In this document: one piece after another, positions 24,131 through 36,539 of the stretch
Numbering within the stretch: position 1 is the first letter of the stretch
Layout of the letters: the number at the start of each line of letters is the position of its first letter
Assembly (NCBI RefSeq): GCF_030936135.1
Contig: NC_082604.1
Span: forward strand, 7,261,001-7,325,000
Reading direction: 5' to 3'
From: Gavia stellata
Lineage: Eukaryota; Chordata; Aves; Gaviiformes; Gaviidae
DNA: 64,000 bases
Made by a program: the position numbers and the translations under genes
The notes under the pieces: model-generated
Seen by the model: only the letters and a program-made list of their open reading frames with translations
What the model was told of the DNA's origin: nothing
The model's database searches: none

Positions 24131-26389
24131 AGCGTGGATGACCGAGGGCGTGGAGCTTTCTGTTCCTCCGCTCGGCCAACACACAGAAGTCTCGACACAG
24201 AATCGCTCAGCGAAACAAAATACGCCAAACCAGCCCAAATGGCCAAACAACAGTAGAGCACCACGGAAAGCATGCTTAGCCCCAGGCGGATACTCAACGT
24301 GGAAGCAGAATGATGTCTCAGAGGAGGGTTAGGTAGATGTTCATTAGCACAGAGCAGATGACCGTGGAAGATTCTCCTTTGTCAATAGGAACACGGACAT
24401 GGCAAAGCACGGCCCGAGAGGGTCACGGCTTTGCGCTGTGTCCAACAGCTCAACACCCTGGGACACAGGCTCCCGCTCGGCTGACTGCGGCAGAGGTAAA
24501 GACTAGTAGTTTCATTCTTTCACCAGGGCCCGCTATCACAGCCCACTGCCTCCGTGCCTCCAAATGAACAGCCGTAAAACCCGAACGGTCCAAAGGCAGA
24601 GGCCCTGCAGGGTGCAGCAGCCGGGCGAGCGCTCTCTGGGGGGCAGTCAATACAGCCCAAGCCTCGGTTCTCCAGCTAGCTGGCCCTTTCCTCAGTATTC
24701 AAGCTGGAATCCAGTGCTCAGTGCTAGATCTCCAAGTCTACCAAAAACAGAATTCCTCATGTCTAGGGTAGCAAACAAGTTTCTGTTACCATAAAACAAG
24801 GTGTATCTACCCAATTGCTCCTTAAAAGAGACACGTTAAATGTTCTTACAACATCCAGGCTCCAGCAGCATCCAAAGACTTTCCCCTCTGTGTCTACGTT
24901 TTCACCTACATGTGCTACAGCCTTTCCTGGCCCTATCTCCTTTCAACTGCCTCTAAGCTAACACTCCAGGTGGGGAGGCCAGGCTGGCTGCAGTCCCTCT
25001 GCACCACTGCCCCAGTTTGTCCCTGTAGCTCAGTGGGAGGAGAAGGTGAAGGGGATGGGACTGGACCTCAGGAGGGAAGGGACACATCCTCCTGCAGCTT
25101 GGCCATGGGGCAGGGTAGCCTGGGAAGTGGCTGAATTGCAATGGAAAGCCCCTAGGAGCTGTGGGCTTGTCCAAGACCCTCAATTCAGCTTCTCCCATCA
25201 AAGGGAAAAGTCTGAGGGCCTTTTGGAAGGAGAGAAAGCGGTATGCCCTTGTACCTCCTTGGAGCCCTGTCACCTGTAAAGGCAGCCGTAGCAGCCTCTG
25301 CTGGCAACAGAGAACATTACCAGCGGAGCACAGGTGGCTGAAAAAGCAAGGGAGACCTGAAAGCTGATGTTGCTCCTAAAAAAGACAAAGCAGAGCTCAG
25401 GCAGGAGCAGAGCAGGGAACCTAGAAAGGAAAGGCGACATTCAAACAAGGTAATTGAGGAGAAGTACTGGAGAACAGGAGAAGACAGACAGGAAATCTAC
25501 CATTTTTGCCTCTGCAATTCATCTCCACCTTCTAGGATACACTGACCCTCTCTGCACAAATCTACCAGGAAGGAGTTTCTGCACCTTATGCAGAAGGGTC
25601 CCTCCACCCCCAGACAAAACTCACTTTCTCTTCACAAGGATGGGGGAGTTAAACATTAGGCCCATCTCCCAAGGCCTGTCTTCCGCATCAAAACGCAGCC
25701 AAGGCTGCTGGTTCCTCACCACTCTGTCAGCATGCCCGTCCCCGTCAGGTCTCCAAGGCAGGTCCGTGGTGACAAGGCAGGTCTGAGGTCAGGCTGCAGC
25801 GTCAGGCTGTGGCTTGGGGTCCAGATCAAGAGCATTCATGGCCAGCCACGGCTGTGGCCAAGCTGGAGACCGGCACTCCCTCCACGTAGCTCAGGTGGGG
25901 ACTGAAGGCTGAGCTGAAAGGGGCTCCTGGGCCATGGGCAGGGCTGTGGGTGGAGGCCCCAGGTGAGGCTGTTCAGGCTAATTAGAGCCTATTAGTGCCC
26001 TCAGGCCCTGACGCAATGAGAGAGGAGCTTTGCTGACTGTGGGCTTGCGGTGACTCCAGAGACCTCACTAACAGCAAGAAGGGGTCTAACAGGAAACGGT
26101 TGATAGAGGCATGGGGAGAGATGGTGCTGATGCACACCACCACGGCTGCAGCAAGACAGTGCTGTATCGTGACCCCACCACGTCACAGCAGTAAGAGCCC
26201 AGGTTCCCTAAAAATAGCACTTGCAATGGCAATGGCTCCCTTCTGAAGTGACTAGACAGAGGGCCATCACTGATATCCTTGGGGAAAAGACGAAGGAAGG
26301 ACATATTTTGAGAATAACTAACTGCAAAAATCAAACACATTATTTCAGTACTTTACAATGGTATCTGTGATCACACAATTAAGCAGGGT
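24131..26389. other. Intergenic DNA, no gene seen
   Basis: Moderate-GC sequence right of the isolated CpG island. Open frames up to about 110 codons overlap and are unrecognised. Confidence 0.5.
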
Positions 26390-26839
26390 TTGGAGAAGCA
26401 GCTACAAATTTCAACAGTTTTCAGTCCCATTTCAAAGCCGATAAACGCCTTGTCTCCCTGCATTTGCAGCGTGAAGTTTCAAGACAGCTCAGGCTTCACT
26501 GCACTGGATTTCCTCAGCCTCAGCCCCTCTGGAAAACATTCCATGTCCACATTGCATGTCTCCAGATTTTATTCTCATTCCAAATCTGCAAGTACAAATA
26601 TAGCAACATTCCACTCCCTGAATGCACACTTACAAGATGTGCTGAAATGTCAGACACTAAACGGTACAAAAAAGCACTTTACCACGTTCCTGCTGATGTG
26701 CCATGTACCAGAGAAAGCAGAAACTGCTTTAACTTCTGTTGATTTATTAGATCTGAATACTCTCCTTCGTTCATCTGGCAGCAGTAGAGCTATTAACGCT
26801 GCAACAGCTTCTTCAGAGCTTGCAACAGTGCACTGGTAA
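26390..26839 (+). other. Long open stretch, no ATG start, not called a gene
   Basis: About 149 codons without a stop in average-GC DNA. The first codon of the stretch is TTG, and internal ATGs leave shorter frames. The product is Ser/Leu-rich with no recognised domain. It is probably chance. Confidence 0.1.
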
Positions 26840-27099
26840 ATACATACCTCAGGAACAATCTCATTTCTGCAGGATTTTGAACGTGACTCCCTCTATCCAA
26901 ATCAGAGCTGCCAGAGCACAGGGATTATAGGAAGGTGAACCCAGCAGAGGAGCGGACAAGCAGGTAATACCCCTGCTCCCGGGAGGAAGCAGGGGTGAGG
27001 CTAGAAAGCTTCCTACCACTGTAGCTATTGTCTCACCGCTTCCTCTGCCGCACAGCTAGGGAAACCATCGATGACGCAGCCAGTGGGATTGAACTAACT

Positions 27100-27310
27100 C
27101 GGCAGCAGTTGCAAGGCTCTGCCAACCTGATCGGAATTGGTTCTTGACAATTAGTGTTGCTGAGTCATTCATATGAAAGCGATGCAGGGTCATTCCCCAT
27201 GGTTGGTATTGTTTCTCATGTTGCTAAAAACAGCCCTTTGGCAATAATCCTTCTGAGCATTTGTATTACCCAGAAAACCCAACTCAGCCAAAATTTTTGA
27301 GATAACAAGA
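27100..27310. promoter_or_regulatory. Candidate regulatory element with MARE motif
   Basis: A non-repetitive, moderate-GC stretch contains TGCTGAGTCA at 27,158-27,167, which is the reverse complement of TGACTCAGCA, the core site for MAF/NFE2-type bZIP factors. TCATATGA and GGCAATAATCC lie nearby. No coding frame is recognised. Conservation is not testable here. Confidence 0.3.
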
Positions 27311-30300
27311 TTCCCTCCTTCTGGATGGGAAACAGAATATTTTGACATATTAAGAGTCTTCAATATTAAAAAATCAAGTTTTTGTTCTGATAAATTTGCA
27401 TTTTCTTAGGGAATGGAGGGCCACAGAATCACTTTGTTGAAATTTCCCAGTTGGCTTGAATAATAAGGATATGACCTCGAAGAAGTCGACTGTGACATGA
27501 ACATTTTCTTATAACAGAAGATACAATCACTACCTTACTATGGGTCTTCAGCAAAATGACTGATATGTTGAACACGGTCCAAAGGGGAAAAATGTGTGTT
27601 CAAATGGCAGCATCTTGTCCAAAACCAAAACTCAATGCAAAGGCACTCAGGTGGGAGCTCAAATGTCCTGGCACCACCTCTGGTCCTGCCCTGTTGCAAG
27701 GTTTCTAAGACGACAGTTGGAGCAGTTGGAGCTTTCTGCCAGTTAGGGACGCAGACCCACCTCCTCTCAGAGGAGATTTAAGAAGGGGAATAGCTGTCAT
27801 GGGCCGTTGTGATGTTAGCACGGGTTGCTGGCATGTTGGCTTTTGCAAGGGTGTCCGTAACATCCTCCAGATTGGCCCACTGCTCCCTTCCGTCCCAAGG
27901 GCATGGGCACGAATCCGCTCTGACCATTGATCGGTCAGCTACAGCAGCTGTCAAAACCCTTAGGCTGACAAAACTGTGAGGACAAATTTGTTTGGAATCA
28001 AATTAGAACTTCACCATGGGATAAGCACCAGGTTAAGCTGAACCACCTCAGAAGCATCCTTTAAACAAGCAGTCCTCAGTTCTCCTTCTCGGCTGGCAGG
28101 AAGCCTCTTGACTTCAGCATATCACTTTACTCAAATACTCTCACATTTTCCTAATGTTGAAACTATAAACTGCCAGAGCAGCTAAATATAGGAACAAAAT
28201 AAACTAACTGTACGAGAAAGAAAAGCTTATTTTGTGTCTCTTCTGATTTTATTAGTAATATTTCTTTCCTTTTTCTAGAGTTCCTTGCTGAGCTGGAAAA
28301 AAATTCCTTGTTGCCAAATCTGTACTTAATCTGATGTTTCTTTCTGTGTATTTGCTATATATTCTTTCCTTTTTTTTAGTCAAGGTTCCTCTGTAAATGC
28401 AAGTTCTCCACTCTGTCCTAGCCAAAATATATGCTATATTAGTGGGAACTAACCTCTTTGGTACCCAAGGAGTGAGTCTCAAGGGATTTTTCTTCAGCAG
28501 AAGCTATGAGCACTATGCGCACTAACAAACACTGCAATTCATGTCTCTCATATTTTGTGTACAAAATTTAAACTCCTCACACCTGCACGTCTGGCTGTGA
28601 TCTCCATGGAGATGTCACTGACAATTTCCCTTCTGACAAAGGGAAATGTGCAACCTAAGCTGGGACTTGCATGGCTCCTAGAGCACACTCACTCATGCTG
28701 CAGCCGAGCAGCCCCTTCTGCTGCCTGGAGAGCGGCACCTCACCCGGCACACTGCAGTGCTGCCAAGGCGGAGGCGCGGTGGCTGATTGCTCCAAACAAC
28801 TGCTTATCTCAGTGGGTTTGGGATCAACCCTTCCATCTGGAGCATTGAACAAGTGGTGACCTGAAATTGGAGTAGAGCACAAACAGTCCTGCAACATTTT
28901 TCTCCATCTATCTGTGTTAAGTCCAGCTAACTTTTGCCATCTTCTGGAGGAAGGGAATAAAATTAGGATGCTCAATTATATTTGTGTTTTATCAAACTCG
29001 AGGCATTAAATAATCTATTACAACCCCTTTCTCTAGTCATGCTGAGACAGATATTGCAGGTATCCCCAAGAAAGCTCCTGCTGTGATGATGTTACACCCA
29101 CTTCTGTTACTCACTTGAGGCTCTAAACTGAGGATAAGACTCATTTTCTGTGCTATGCAGTAGTACCCATAATGGTGTACTTAATTTAGCTGGTTGCTGT
29201 TTATTTGCTATTCAGACGAAGATCACTAAGTTTGTAGACTTTGGGGGGCGCTTTTTAGCCATTTCATTCCCAATCCTTTAATGATGTTTCAGTTCCACCT
29301 CAGACTCTAGAAGCAGCTTTTATCTGGTTGGTTTGTTTCATTCTGTCTCCTTTTTTCTCTTCTTTTATTAAAACATAGGGAAATTTTTTCCATCATCCAT
29401 CCCTTTAACCACCTCAGAAGTTCCAACTTCCACTTTTTTATTGTATTTAATGATGACAACCCTGATCTCCAGTGGCTTGAGGTTGCCTAGCCCTTGACCC
29501 AGCTGGGTTTCTAGGTCATTATAATGCACAGAGGCAGGTCAGGGATGAGGACAAGGTAAAGGAATACCCAAGGCGTGGACAAGGCAGGGGACTCTGAAGA
29601 GGCCAAGAGTTGGAAAGCAACAACTAGGGGGGTACTATGGGCTAGAAGAGGTCCGACTCAAGTGGACACTAAAAATGACACCTCTGGAAAAGGCAGGATA
29701 TGGTATTTCTTTCTCTCTAGCAAGCCCAAGTGTGCAATGCTGAACTCAATATGAGTTTGCCATTGACTTCACACTGGTAGACTATGAGCCATTTTCATCA
29801 CCATCTTCATCAGAAATGCTCCCAAGGTACACAGAGGATGCAAAGGGCACATCTGGGGTTTCCTGACAAGTTTTTCAGCATTGCAGCCTGCTGAAAAGAA
29901 CTGCTCAGTACCAGAGCAGTGGTGCATCTCCCCTCAACTGATAAAAATCTCCTTCGTGGGAGAGCTCTGCTTTCCCGTGGATAGTGAACTCAGTTCCTTC
30001 TGGTTTGTTTATAGCCGTATGGGAGGTTTTTCCTCTTCCATTCCCTTTTCCAAAAGCAATGAGACAATAAGACATTCTTAAGTGTTAAACATCCATGTTT
30101 CTGTTTCTTGTCTTTGTAACAGGACTATTAGAATGATGAGAACTGAAACAGGGAAATGATGAGGGAGCACGGCAAAATTTAACTCAGATTTTTATCTGAA
30201 ACAGCAGAAAAGACATTCAGAAATGGTCCAGCAATGGTTGGAAGCCTTTTTTTTTTAAAAAAAAAAATACAAATTAACCATGTAATGTTTAATGAACATG

Positions 30301-31849
30301 TGAACCATGCTTAAACTAGAAAACTTTGTACCCTGGAAAAGGTGTTTTGAACAATGCCAAATGCACCAGGGCATAGGAACGAAGCATACAGGTCACTAAC
30401 AAAATGCAGAGATGCCATTTCTAACAGCACCAGGAAATAAAGTATCTGTCACTGAACTACAAACATATAGATCCCTTGGACTCCTCAAAAAGGTGCCCTC
30501 CCTGGAGGGACAAGGGTCCAGTACAATCATGGGAGGACCTGATGATACCTTTGGAGAAGAGGAAGCTCCCCACCGTATGGGTGGGTATGGAAAAAAACTG
30601 AAGCAGTCTGACCCTCCTCACACCCTGGGAAGAACCTCTAAGGCAAGAGGAGCTGGAATGGCTCACACAAAACTAGGAATCAGTGCAAGAGAAGGAGCCA
30701 GCTGTACGGGTACACTTACCCATGCAGACATCCAGGAACAAATCAATCGCTGGGCAAGATGAGGAACTTTTCCACTATCCTCAACATCCTGGGTATGGTG
30801 GGTGTGACAGTTTGACCTCAAGCAAGAGAAGAACGCACACAGGGACCATGGGCAGCTTTGAAATGAATCTTGTGATCGGCTAAGAAGATCTGGAAAACTT
30901 GTATTTGGTTTAATGAGAAGAGTCAGCCCAGCACATGGACAGGTAGATGGCAAGAAGGTTTGGCAGCACGCCTGCTCCAGCCAGCATCAGAAATTCCTTG
31001 GAATGCTCAGCTCTCTAGAGAAATGTGTGTCACACCAATCTGCCCAAGCCAGAAACCTTATCTATTTTTCCCATCTCCCTGAGGCAGCCTTCATAAAGCC
31101 AGATGGATGATCATGTCCAATCCATTTTTGCTTGCCAAGTGTTATTTCTCATATAATAACAGAGTGCAGTTTACTGGGCATGAGTATAAATAGTCTTAGT
31201 CAAAGACATGTAACTGGTGGTCCAAGTAGTCCCCGAGCCAAAGGTGGAAGATGATGTTAAAGTAAGAGAGGGCCTGTTTTAAAGGAGGCAGATAGATTCT
31301 GATAAATATTTAGGATTGGTAAACTGTCAAGCGGCATTGTCTTAGATTAAAATATCATTCAATGTGTTTTTAGTCAAAAAAGTGTGAAAAGTTATGCCAT
31401 TTTACTAGTAGCTGGCACATAGAAGGACAGACAAGGCAAAACCAATAAAAAAACACCAACTAATTCAACAATAAAACATTTGATGTGATTGGGATCAGCC
31501 AGTGCAAAATGAAAATGTCGCCATGAATATCAACATAAAGAAACAGCGATTACAAACAACAGTGATATCCCAGCAGACAGCTGCAAGATTATATCACCGG
31601 GGGCCGCATAATAAGGGAGCTGGAAACGCCATTTACAGCTCTGAGAAGGCCGGACAGAAACAAACAGCAAACCAAAACAGAAAACCCTGGCTCACAGCAT
31701 GGCATGTAGGAAGGGCATTGCTGCTGCCGGACACACGGCAGCGTGGGGAAAACTGTGATTCCAGGGAACAGTGCCAGATCCCCCAAAAGACTGCAATTTC
31801 TATGTAATTGTGCTTATATCATTATATGCCTACATATCTATATATAAAC
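27311..31849. other. Intergenic DNA, no gene seen
   Basis: AT-rich sequence with short unrecognised frames. The T10/A11 tract near 30.25 kb is the only simple repeat noted. Confidence 0.5.
30247..30267. repeat. T10/A11 palindromic homopolymer pair
   Basis: Ten T followed directly by eleven A, a self-complementary low-complexity tract that can form a small hairpin. Confidence 0.8.
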
Positions 31850-32040
31850 GAACATTGGAACAAGCTGCCAAACATCGGTCAAGCATTGGAACAGGCTTCC
31901 CCGGGGAGGTGGTGGAGTCACCATCACTGGAGGCGCAGACGTGGCACTTCGGGACATGGTTTAGTGGGCATGGTGGTGTTATGTTGATGGTTGGATTTGG
32001 TGATCTTACAAGTCTTTTCCAACCATAGTGATTCTGTGAT
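31850..32040 (+). mobile_element. CR1 (chicken repeat 1) LINE, 5'-truncated 3' end
   Basis: The last 190 bases match the well-known CR1 3' end word for word over long parts: GAGGTGGTGGAGTCACCATC, GACGTGGCACTTCGGGACAT, GGTTTAGTGGGCATGGTGGT, and the terminus TTCCAACCATAGTGATTCTG. About 15 bases normally found after CTGGAGG are missing. The first 50 bases hold a short direct repeat (ATTGGAACAAGCTGCC and ATTGGAACAGGCTTCC). CR1 copies lack long target duplications and poly(A). This element is the best evidence that the DNA is avian or at least sauropsid. Confidence 0.93.
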
Positions 32041-32154
32041 AACCATCAAAGACAGACCCTCCCACATACTTTCAATACGTAAGTGGTAGCTTTTACGTCT
32101 GCTCCAGGCTTTGTTCTCCTAAAGTGAAAGCTGCCAGATTACACAATAAAATGT

Positions 32155-32360
32155 CATTATTTTTCCTGCTGCTCTCCTTCTCTTTGCTATCTCATATCCT
32201 TCCTTCACTTTTTTCTCTCTCCTTTTTTTCCACTCCTTTCTTTCCCCCTCTTCTATTCCTGGCTCTCCCTAACCGCCCTCATTAGCATTTTGTCTCTCCT
32301 GTCATTCTTGCTCCTTTCCTGCTGCTTCTGCTCCCCTCTCTCATTCCCAGTCACTCATTT
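32155..32360 (+). repeat. Pyrimidine-rich (CT) tract
   Basis: About 200 bases are strongly C+T-rich (for example CTCTCCTTTTTTTCCACTCC), starting about 115 bases after the CR1 end. It is low-complexity and can form triplex DNA. No gene is associated. Confidence 0.7.
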
Positions 32361-35030
32361 CTTTCATACTGAATTAACGCTACCCCCGGTCTATGCATCC
32401 TGACAATCTATCTGTTTTTAATTGTTGCGCTAAACTTGGCTGGACATTTCAGAGAGCCGTATACATTTAAACTGAGGACCTTTTCAAAGTCTTCATAATT
32501 CAACTTGATTCCATCTATTTGATACAAGAGCCATATGTTTTTGTGGATCACGTATTGTTTCGCACATGTGAATACTTACAGAACAGACATGTATTTGGGT
32601 ATTGGTTGCTTTTGCTTTCTAAGCTGTCAATTAACTTTGCGCTATGTAATAGCACTGATATCTTGAAACATCCAGAGTTTTTCTCCATACTTCTAAAAAT
32701 ACTCTGTAACTGTAACGAATGAGGGCTCACAATGCTGAGTGGGCTTTGCTTGGTGTCCTTTCACAGGTGAAAAAGAAGCACTCACAGGCAACTCCCCGTC
32801 AGGGCTAACAGTGTGGTAGAATTTGAGCAGCATTGAGACCACATTCATTCTCCATCACCATCGGCCTTGCTAACGGCTCTTCACAGACACCACCATTATT
32901 TCTAAGGTTTATTGAGTCATTCCCAATAAATTCACTAGAAATGATCAATTAATCTATTGATGACTCAGTGCCAATCTAGTAGTCTTTACTTAGGCAAAAC
33001 TTTCCTGTATTGCACCCTGCTGCTAAGTCTATGAAGAAGGGGAGAAGAGAAGAGGAAAATCGTGATGGAACCTGGCAAAGGCATGTAAGAATTGACATTT
33101 CCTTTTCAGCAGTTAAAGTATTACTCTGAATGTTAAATCCTACCCTAGGTGTGGGTGTCCCCGGCACATCTTTGTATCAAATGTGTGCATCTCCAGGGAA
33201 AAGTGGACAGAGACTAGCACTGATCCAAAGGAGGGGAAAAGTTCTCACACTGATTCAATTAGAGTAGTATATGTTGTAATATAGCTTCAAGGGATAACTG
33301 AAACTTTTGGAGAGTGCTTCTTTTTTTTTTTCTTTCCCTTTTTCTTTCCTTTGGCTGCTGCCACATGGAGCTCATTTCACATTTCAACTGTAATGTAAGT
33401 GATACAGAAAAACAGTTCTCACATTGTGTCAGATCCACTGGTGCCGAATCCACAGGCACCCTCCTCCAAGTAGTCTGAGAATACAGCCATGCATAGAGCT
33501 CTATCTTTTCTACCCTGCTCCTGCCCCACCTGGGTTTCGATTGGATAAGCTTTCTTTCCAATTGCTAGCCAGAAATAGTAAGTGACCAGAAAACAATCCA
33601 TCTCATTCAGCTCTCTGGGAAAAAAACAAAAAAGTGAAATCGTGACAGTTGTTCTGTACTACGGTGATGTGAAGCACAGGATAAAGAAAAAAGGAGAAAT
33701 CCACAGCTAACACGATGAAGCTGCACTGGCTTTGTTACTACTGTGCTGGTTTGCACCAGTGAAGCGTCAGTCCTGGCAAGTTCTCTGTGAGCAAGACACC
33801 CATCCATCTGAGGTGGCCAATAGTCTGAAAACATCACAGAAATATTTTGATAGGGGGCTCTCAGGAGCCGGGGCTCCTTCGTATACGGGGGTATTGCAGC
33901 AACGCCCCAATCTTGCTGGAACAGTAAACAAATATAACAATAGCTATAAACCGCAAAAAAAGTTCCTGCTCCTGGAATTCCTGATGCGAGGTGAGCGCCT
34001 TCCTCTCAGAAACAGCCAGCACCCTGTCTTCCCACTGCGCTGGCTCAAGCTGTGGGTGCTCAGTGAGTCTGCAATTTGGCTCTGCTCTGCTCTTTATTTG
34101 TCACTCAAAAGGTGAAAGATCTAAAGAAAAAACAACCCTGGAGAATTAGGCATATGTGTTTGCTCACTGTGGAGAGCTCCCCTAGCTCAGTCCTTCCCAT
34201 TGCAAAATGACATCCTACCATCAGAGCTGTGTCGTTGACATTGCAACGCTGAAAGGGAAGGTGGCTTCACCCGTGTCCAGTCTGGGCAGACGAAGACTCA
34301 GGGGATTCAGTCACAGTCTACTTTGCTGTGTTGGCAATGGAGGCAACAATACCGCAGTCTGTCCTCCAGCTGGAGTGACTGCTGAGGCGCAAGGATCAGA
34401 CTCATCTTTGTGGTCTTCCTTGGCTAGTTCAGACAAGAGGAACGTGGGGAATCCCTGGCAGTCACGCTGCCAGCCTGCAAATCCCCTCGCCCAGCCCCAG
34501 CGTGGAACCGAAACAGGGAAGGTCCACTCCCAGACCTCAGCGAGGGAGCTCACGCCGGTGCAGATAAAACCAGGGCTTCCGTCTTACTTCAGTATAAACG
34601 GTCTCACTGTGCCCTGCATTGCTCTAGAATTCACTGCGTTTGATTTTTTTTTTAGCAAATCCTGTTTCTCCTAATACTTTACAAACATTCAGTTCTTTTT
34701 CAAATGAATGGCAATATGATCACAGAAAGAATATTAGAATTCATGTAGGATCTAATAAACTCTGAGCACCTTAAACTCTGCTACACTAGGAACTACAGCA
34801 CTTTTGTTGCATAAATTGCAAACTGCTGCTATAAGCTAGCAGCTACCCTGTGTCTGCGTATTAATGAATGGGAGTAATGTATGGAAAGGGATGTTTCCTT
34901 AACCCACACTTTTTTTTCTGTCTCATTTCACATTTTACAATCACAAATGTGTTCATTTGCTCAAGATCTATGGACCACACAGTGATTTTTTTGGGTCTAA
35001 GGAATATAAAATGAAGGCTTACCACCAAAA
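32361..35030. other. Intergenic DNA, no gene seen
   Basis: Includes an ATG-started frame of 155 codons at 34,207-34,674 (plus) with no recognisable domain, probably chance. No repeat element was identified. Confidence 0.45.
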
Positions 35031-35810
35031 ATGTCAGCTCATGCGTACAAAGCTATTTTCTACAGTTTTAAGGAGTCACTTGCCAAAGGAGGGTTTTTTA
35101 TAAGTATCTATTGTATCCTGCATGTATTTACAAGAAAATTTGGCTATGAAGATTACTTGACACCTCCTAACTCTCCTACCAAGCGCTGCTCTGCACGCTG
35201 CATTGCTGGTATTTGTACAGGGCTACACTCCAAAACACACGGATTCAGAATGTCTTGTTACATAAAGGGGATTTTCCTTAAAGGAGAGATTAGTGGTCAA
35301 AAATATGGAACAACAGAGCAATGGCAAAAGCCTGCTGTCAGGATGGAATGCTACAGCCCCTGTAATACCACTTACAGAGAGAGCAGCAACAGCGCTAAGA
35401 GCAGCAGCAAAGAGAAAAGGAGAATCAGCGAGGGAAATGGAGAGGGCAAAAGGAGAAACGTGCAACTGCGTATTTACATCCCAGGAATTCCCCACATTTC
35501 AAGACCGGTGAAGAACGTCCTGCAGGCTGGGGAACACCTCCCGCCCACCCTGACTCTCCTCGGTATCTTCTGGCAATCGGACCATCCTGAGAGCAGCTGG
35601 GCCGGCGGCAGGCGGCAAACCGCACTTGGGCAGTCGGCAGCCTGGAGCCCCCTCGGCAGCGCGGGCTGCCGGCGAGGCGGGTCCCGCCGGGCCGGGCCGG
35701 GGCGAGGGCGGCGGTGCGGTGCGGTGCGGTGCGGTGCGGTGCGGGTCCGGCAGGGGGCAGAGGCGGGCCGGGCCGCCGGAGTCCCTGCGAGCGCTCGGGC
35801 AGGGAGATGA
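35031..35810 (+). CDS. Unclassified 259-codon open frame, coding status unproven
   Basis: The frame begins with a real ATG (A at -3, with GGAATATAAAATG about 30 bases upstream). It runs about 180 codons through AT-balanced DNA before entering the small CpG island. The predicted N-terminal part is mixed hydrophobic (FFISIYCILHVF), then has GYEDYLTPPNSPTKRCSARC, then a Ser/Lys/Glu-rich charged stretch (SSNSAKSSSKEKRRISEG). The last 70 residues are Arg/Gly/Ala-rich translation of the GCGGT array. I recognise no domain. A chance frame is the most likely explanation, but the AT-balanced part is longer than average for non-coding DNA. An exon of an unannotated transcript is possible. Confidence 0.12.
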   Translation: MSAHAYKAIFYSFKESLAKGGFFISIYCILHVFTRKFGYEDYLTPPNSPTKRCSARCIAGICTGLHSKTHGFRMSCYIKGIFLKGEISGQKYGTTEQWQKPAVRMECYSPCNTTYRESSNSAKSSSKEKRRISEGNGEGKRRNVQLRIYIPGIPHISRPVKNVLQAGEHLPPTLTLLGIFWQSDHPESSWAGGRRQTALGQSAAWSPLGSAGCRRGGSRRAGPGRGRRCGAVRCGAVRVRQGAEAGRAAGVPASARAGR

Positions 35811-35830
35811 AGACATCAGGGCTTCCCGCG
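35570..35830. promoter_or_regulatory. Small CpG island with pentamer array
   Basis: A 260-base GC-rich island holds a tandem GCGGT array. It abruptly follows AT-balanced sequence and is followed by AT-rich DNA. It could be an isolated promoter or a repeat-driven GC peak. Confidence 0.5.
35711..35744 (+). repeat. (GCGGT)6 minisatellite-like array
   Basis: Six exact GCGGT units are followed by a partial GCGG unit. This CpG-bearing pentamer could vary in copy number. Confidence 0.9.
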
Positions 35831-36539
35831 TCGGGCCAACTGCAACTACTTAGGATGTATTCCTGCTTTAAACTCCAAAACGTGTAATGTGGAACATCAG
35901 AAAGGCACGTTGGTGAACTCTCCGCCTCTAATGGGAAACAGTTGAGAGCTCTACCAAATCTGTCACTTTTTAAATGAAAACATGAAAAAGGGCTAAGATA
36001 AAACAAAACAACAAAAAAAACCCCCCTTGGAATAATGCACTTTGATTCAGATACTGAAAAATTTTCCCCAAGGACTGGAAAAACTGATGGGAAAAAACAA
36101 AAAGGCAAACCGAAATCTTATGGTGCTTGTAGCAGCCTGGGCAGACATTCCTCCCTATAATCCCCTTGCTCCCTTCCCGCTCCGGGAAGGGAAAAAAACC
36201 CTTCTGTGATGGCTCGTCGAGATTTTGGGACCTTAGGATGTTTAAACAAGTGGTTCCTATTTCTATTCCGGGGTAACTGGTGTCTGTCCCAGATGACGCT
36301 TGGCTGCTCTGGGCTGAACTGAACGGTAGTTTATCAGAGAAGGCGAACCAAGAGGTTTCCAAAGCAAGCTCACTGATTTGGGGGAAGAGTGGAAAAAGAG
36401 AAAGGCTGTTCCGTGGGACTGCAAGTACAGCAGCCAGGGCAGGAGGCTGCTCTGCCGGGGACGTGACCTATGATGTGTATTTTCAAAGACCTTACACATT
36501 GTCCTGCTAACTTTAAAAACCTCCTGTTTCTTTTTTTTA

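Noticed and set aside
23597..24256. 219-codon plus-strand frame in the orphan CpG island
   Set aside because: Five overlapping frames of similar length occur on both strands. Arg/Gly/Ala-rich, no domain.
34207..34674. 155-codon ATG-started plus-strand frame
   Set aside because: No recognisable domain or splice context. The length is compatible with chance in average-GC DNA over 64 kb.
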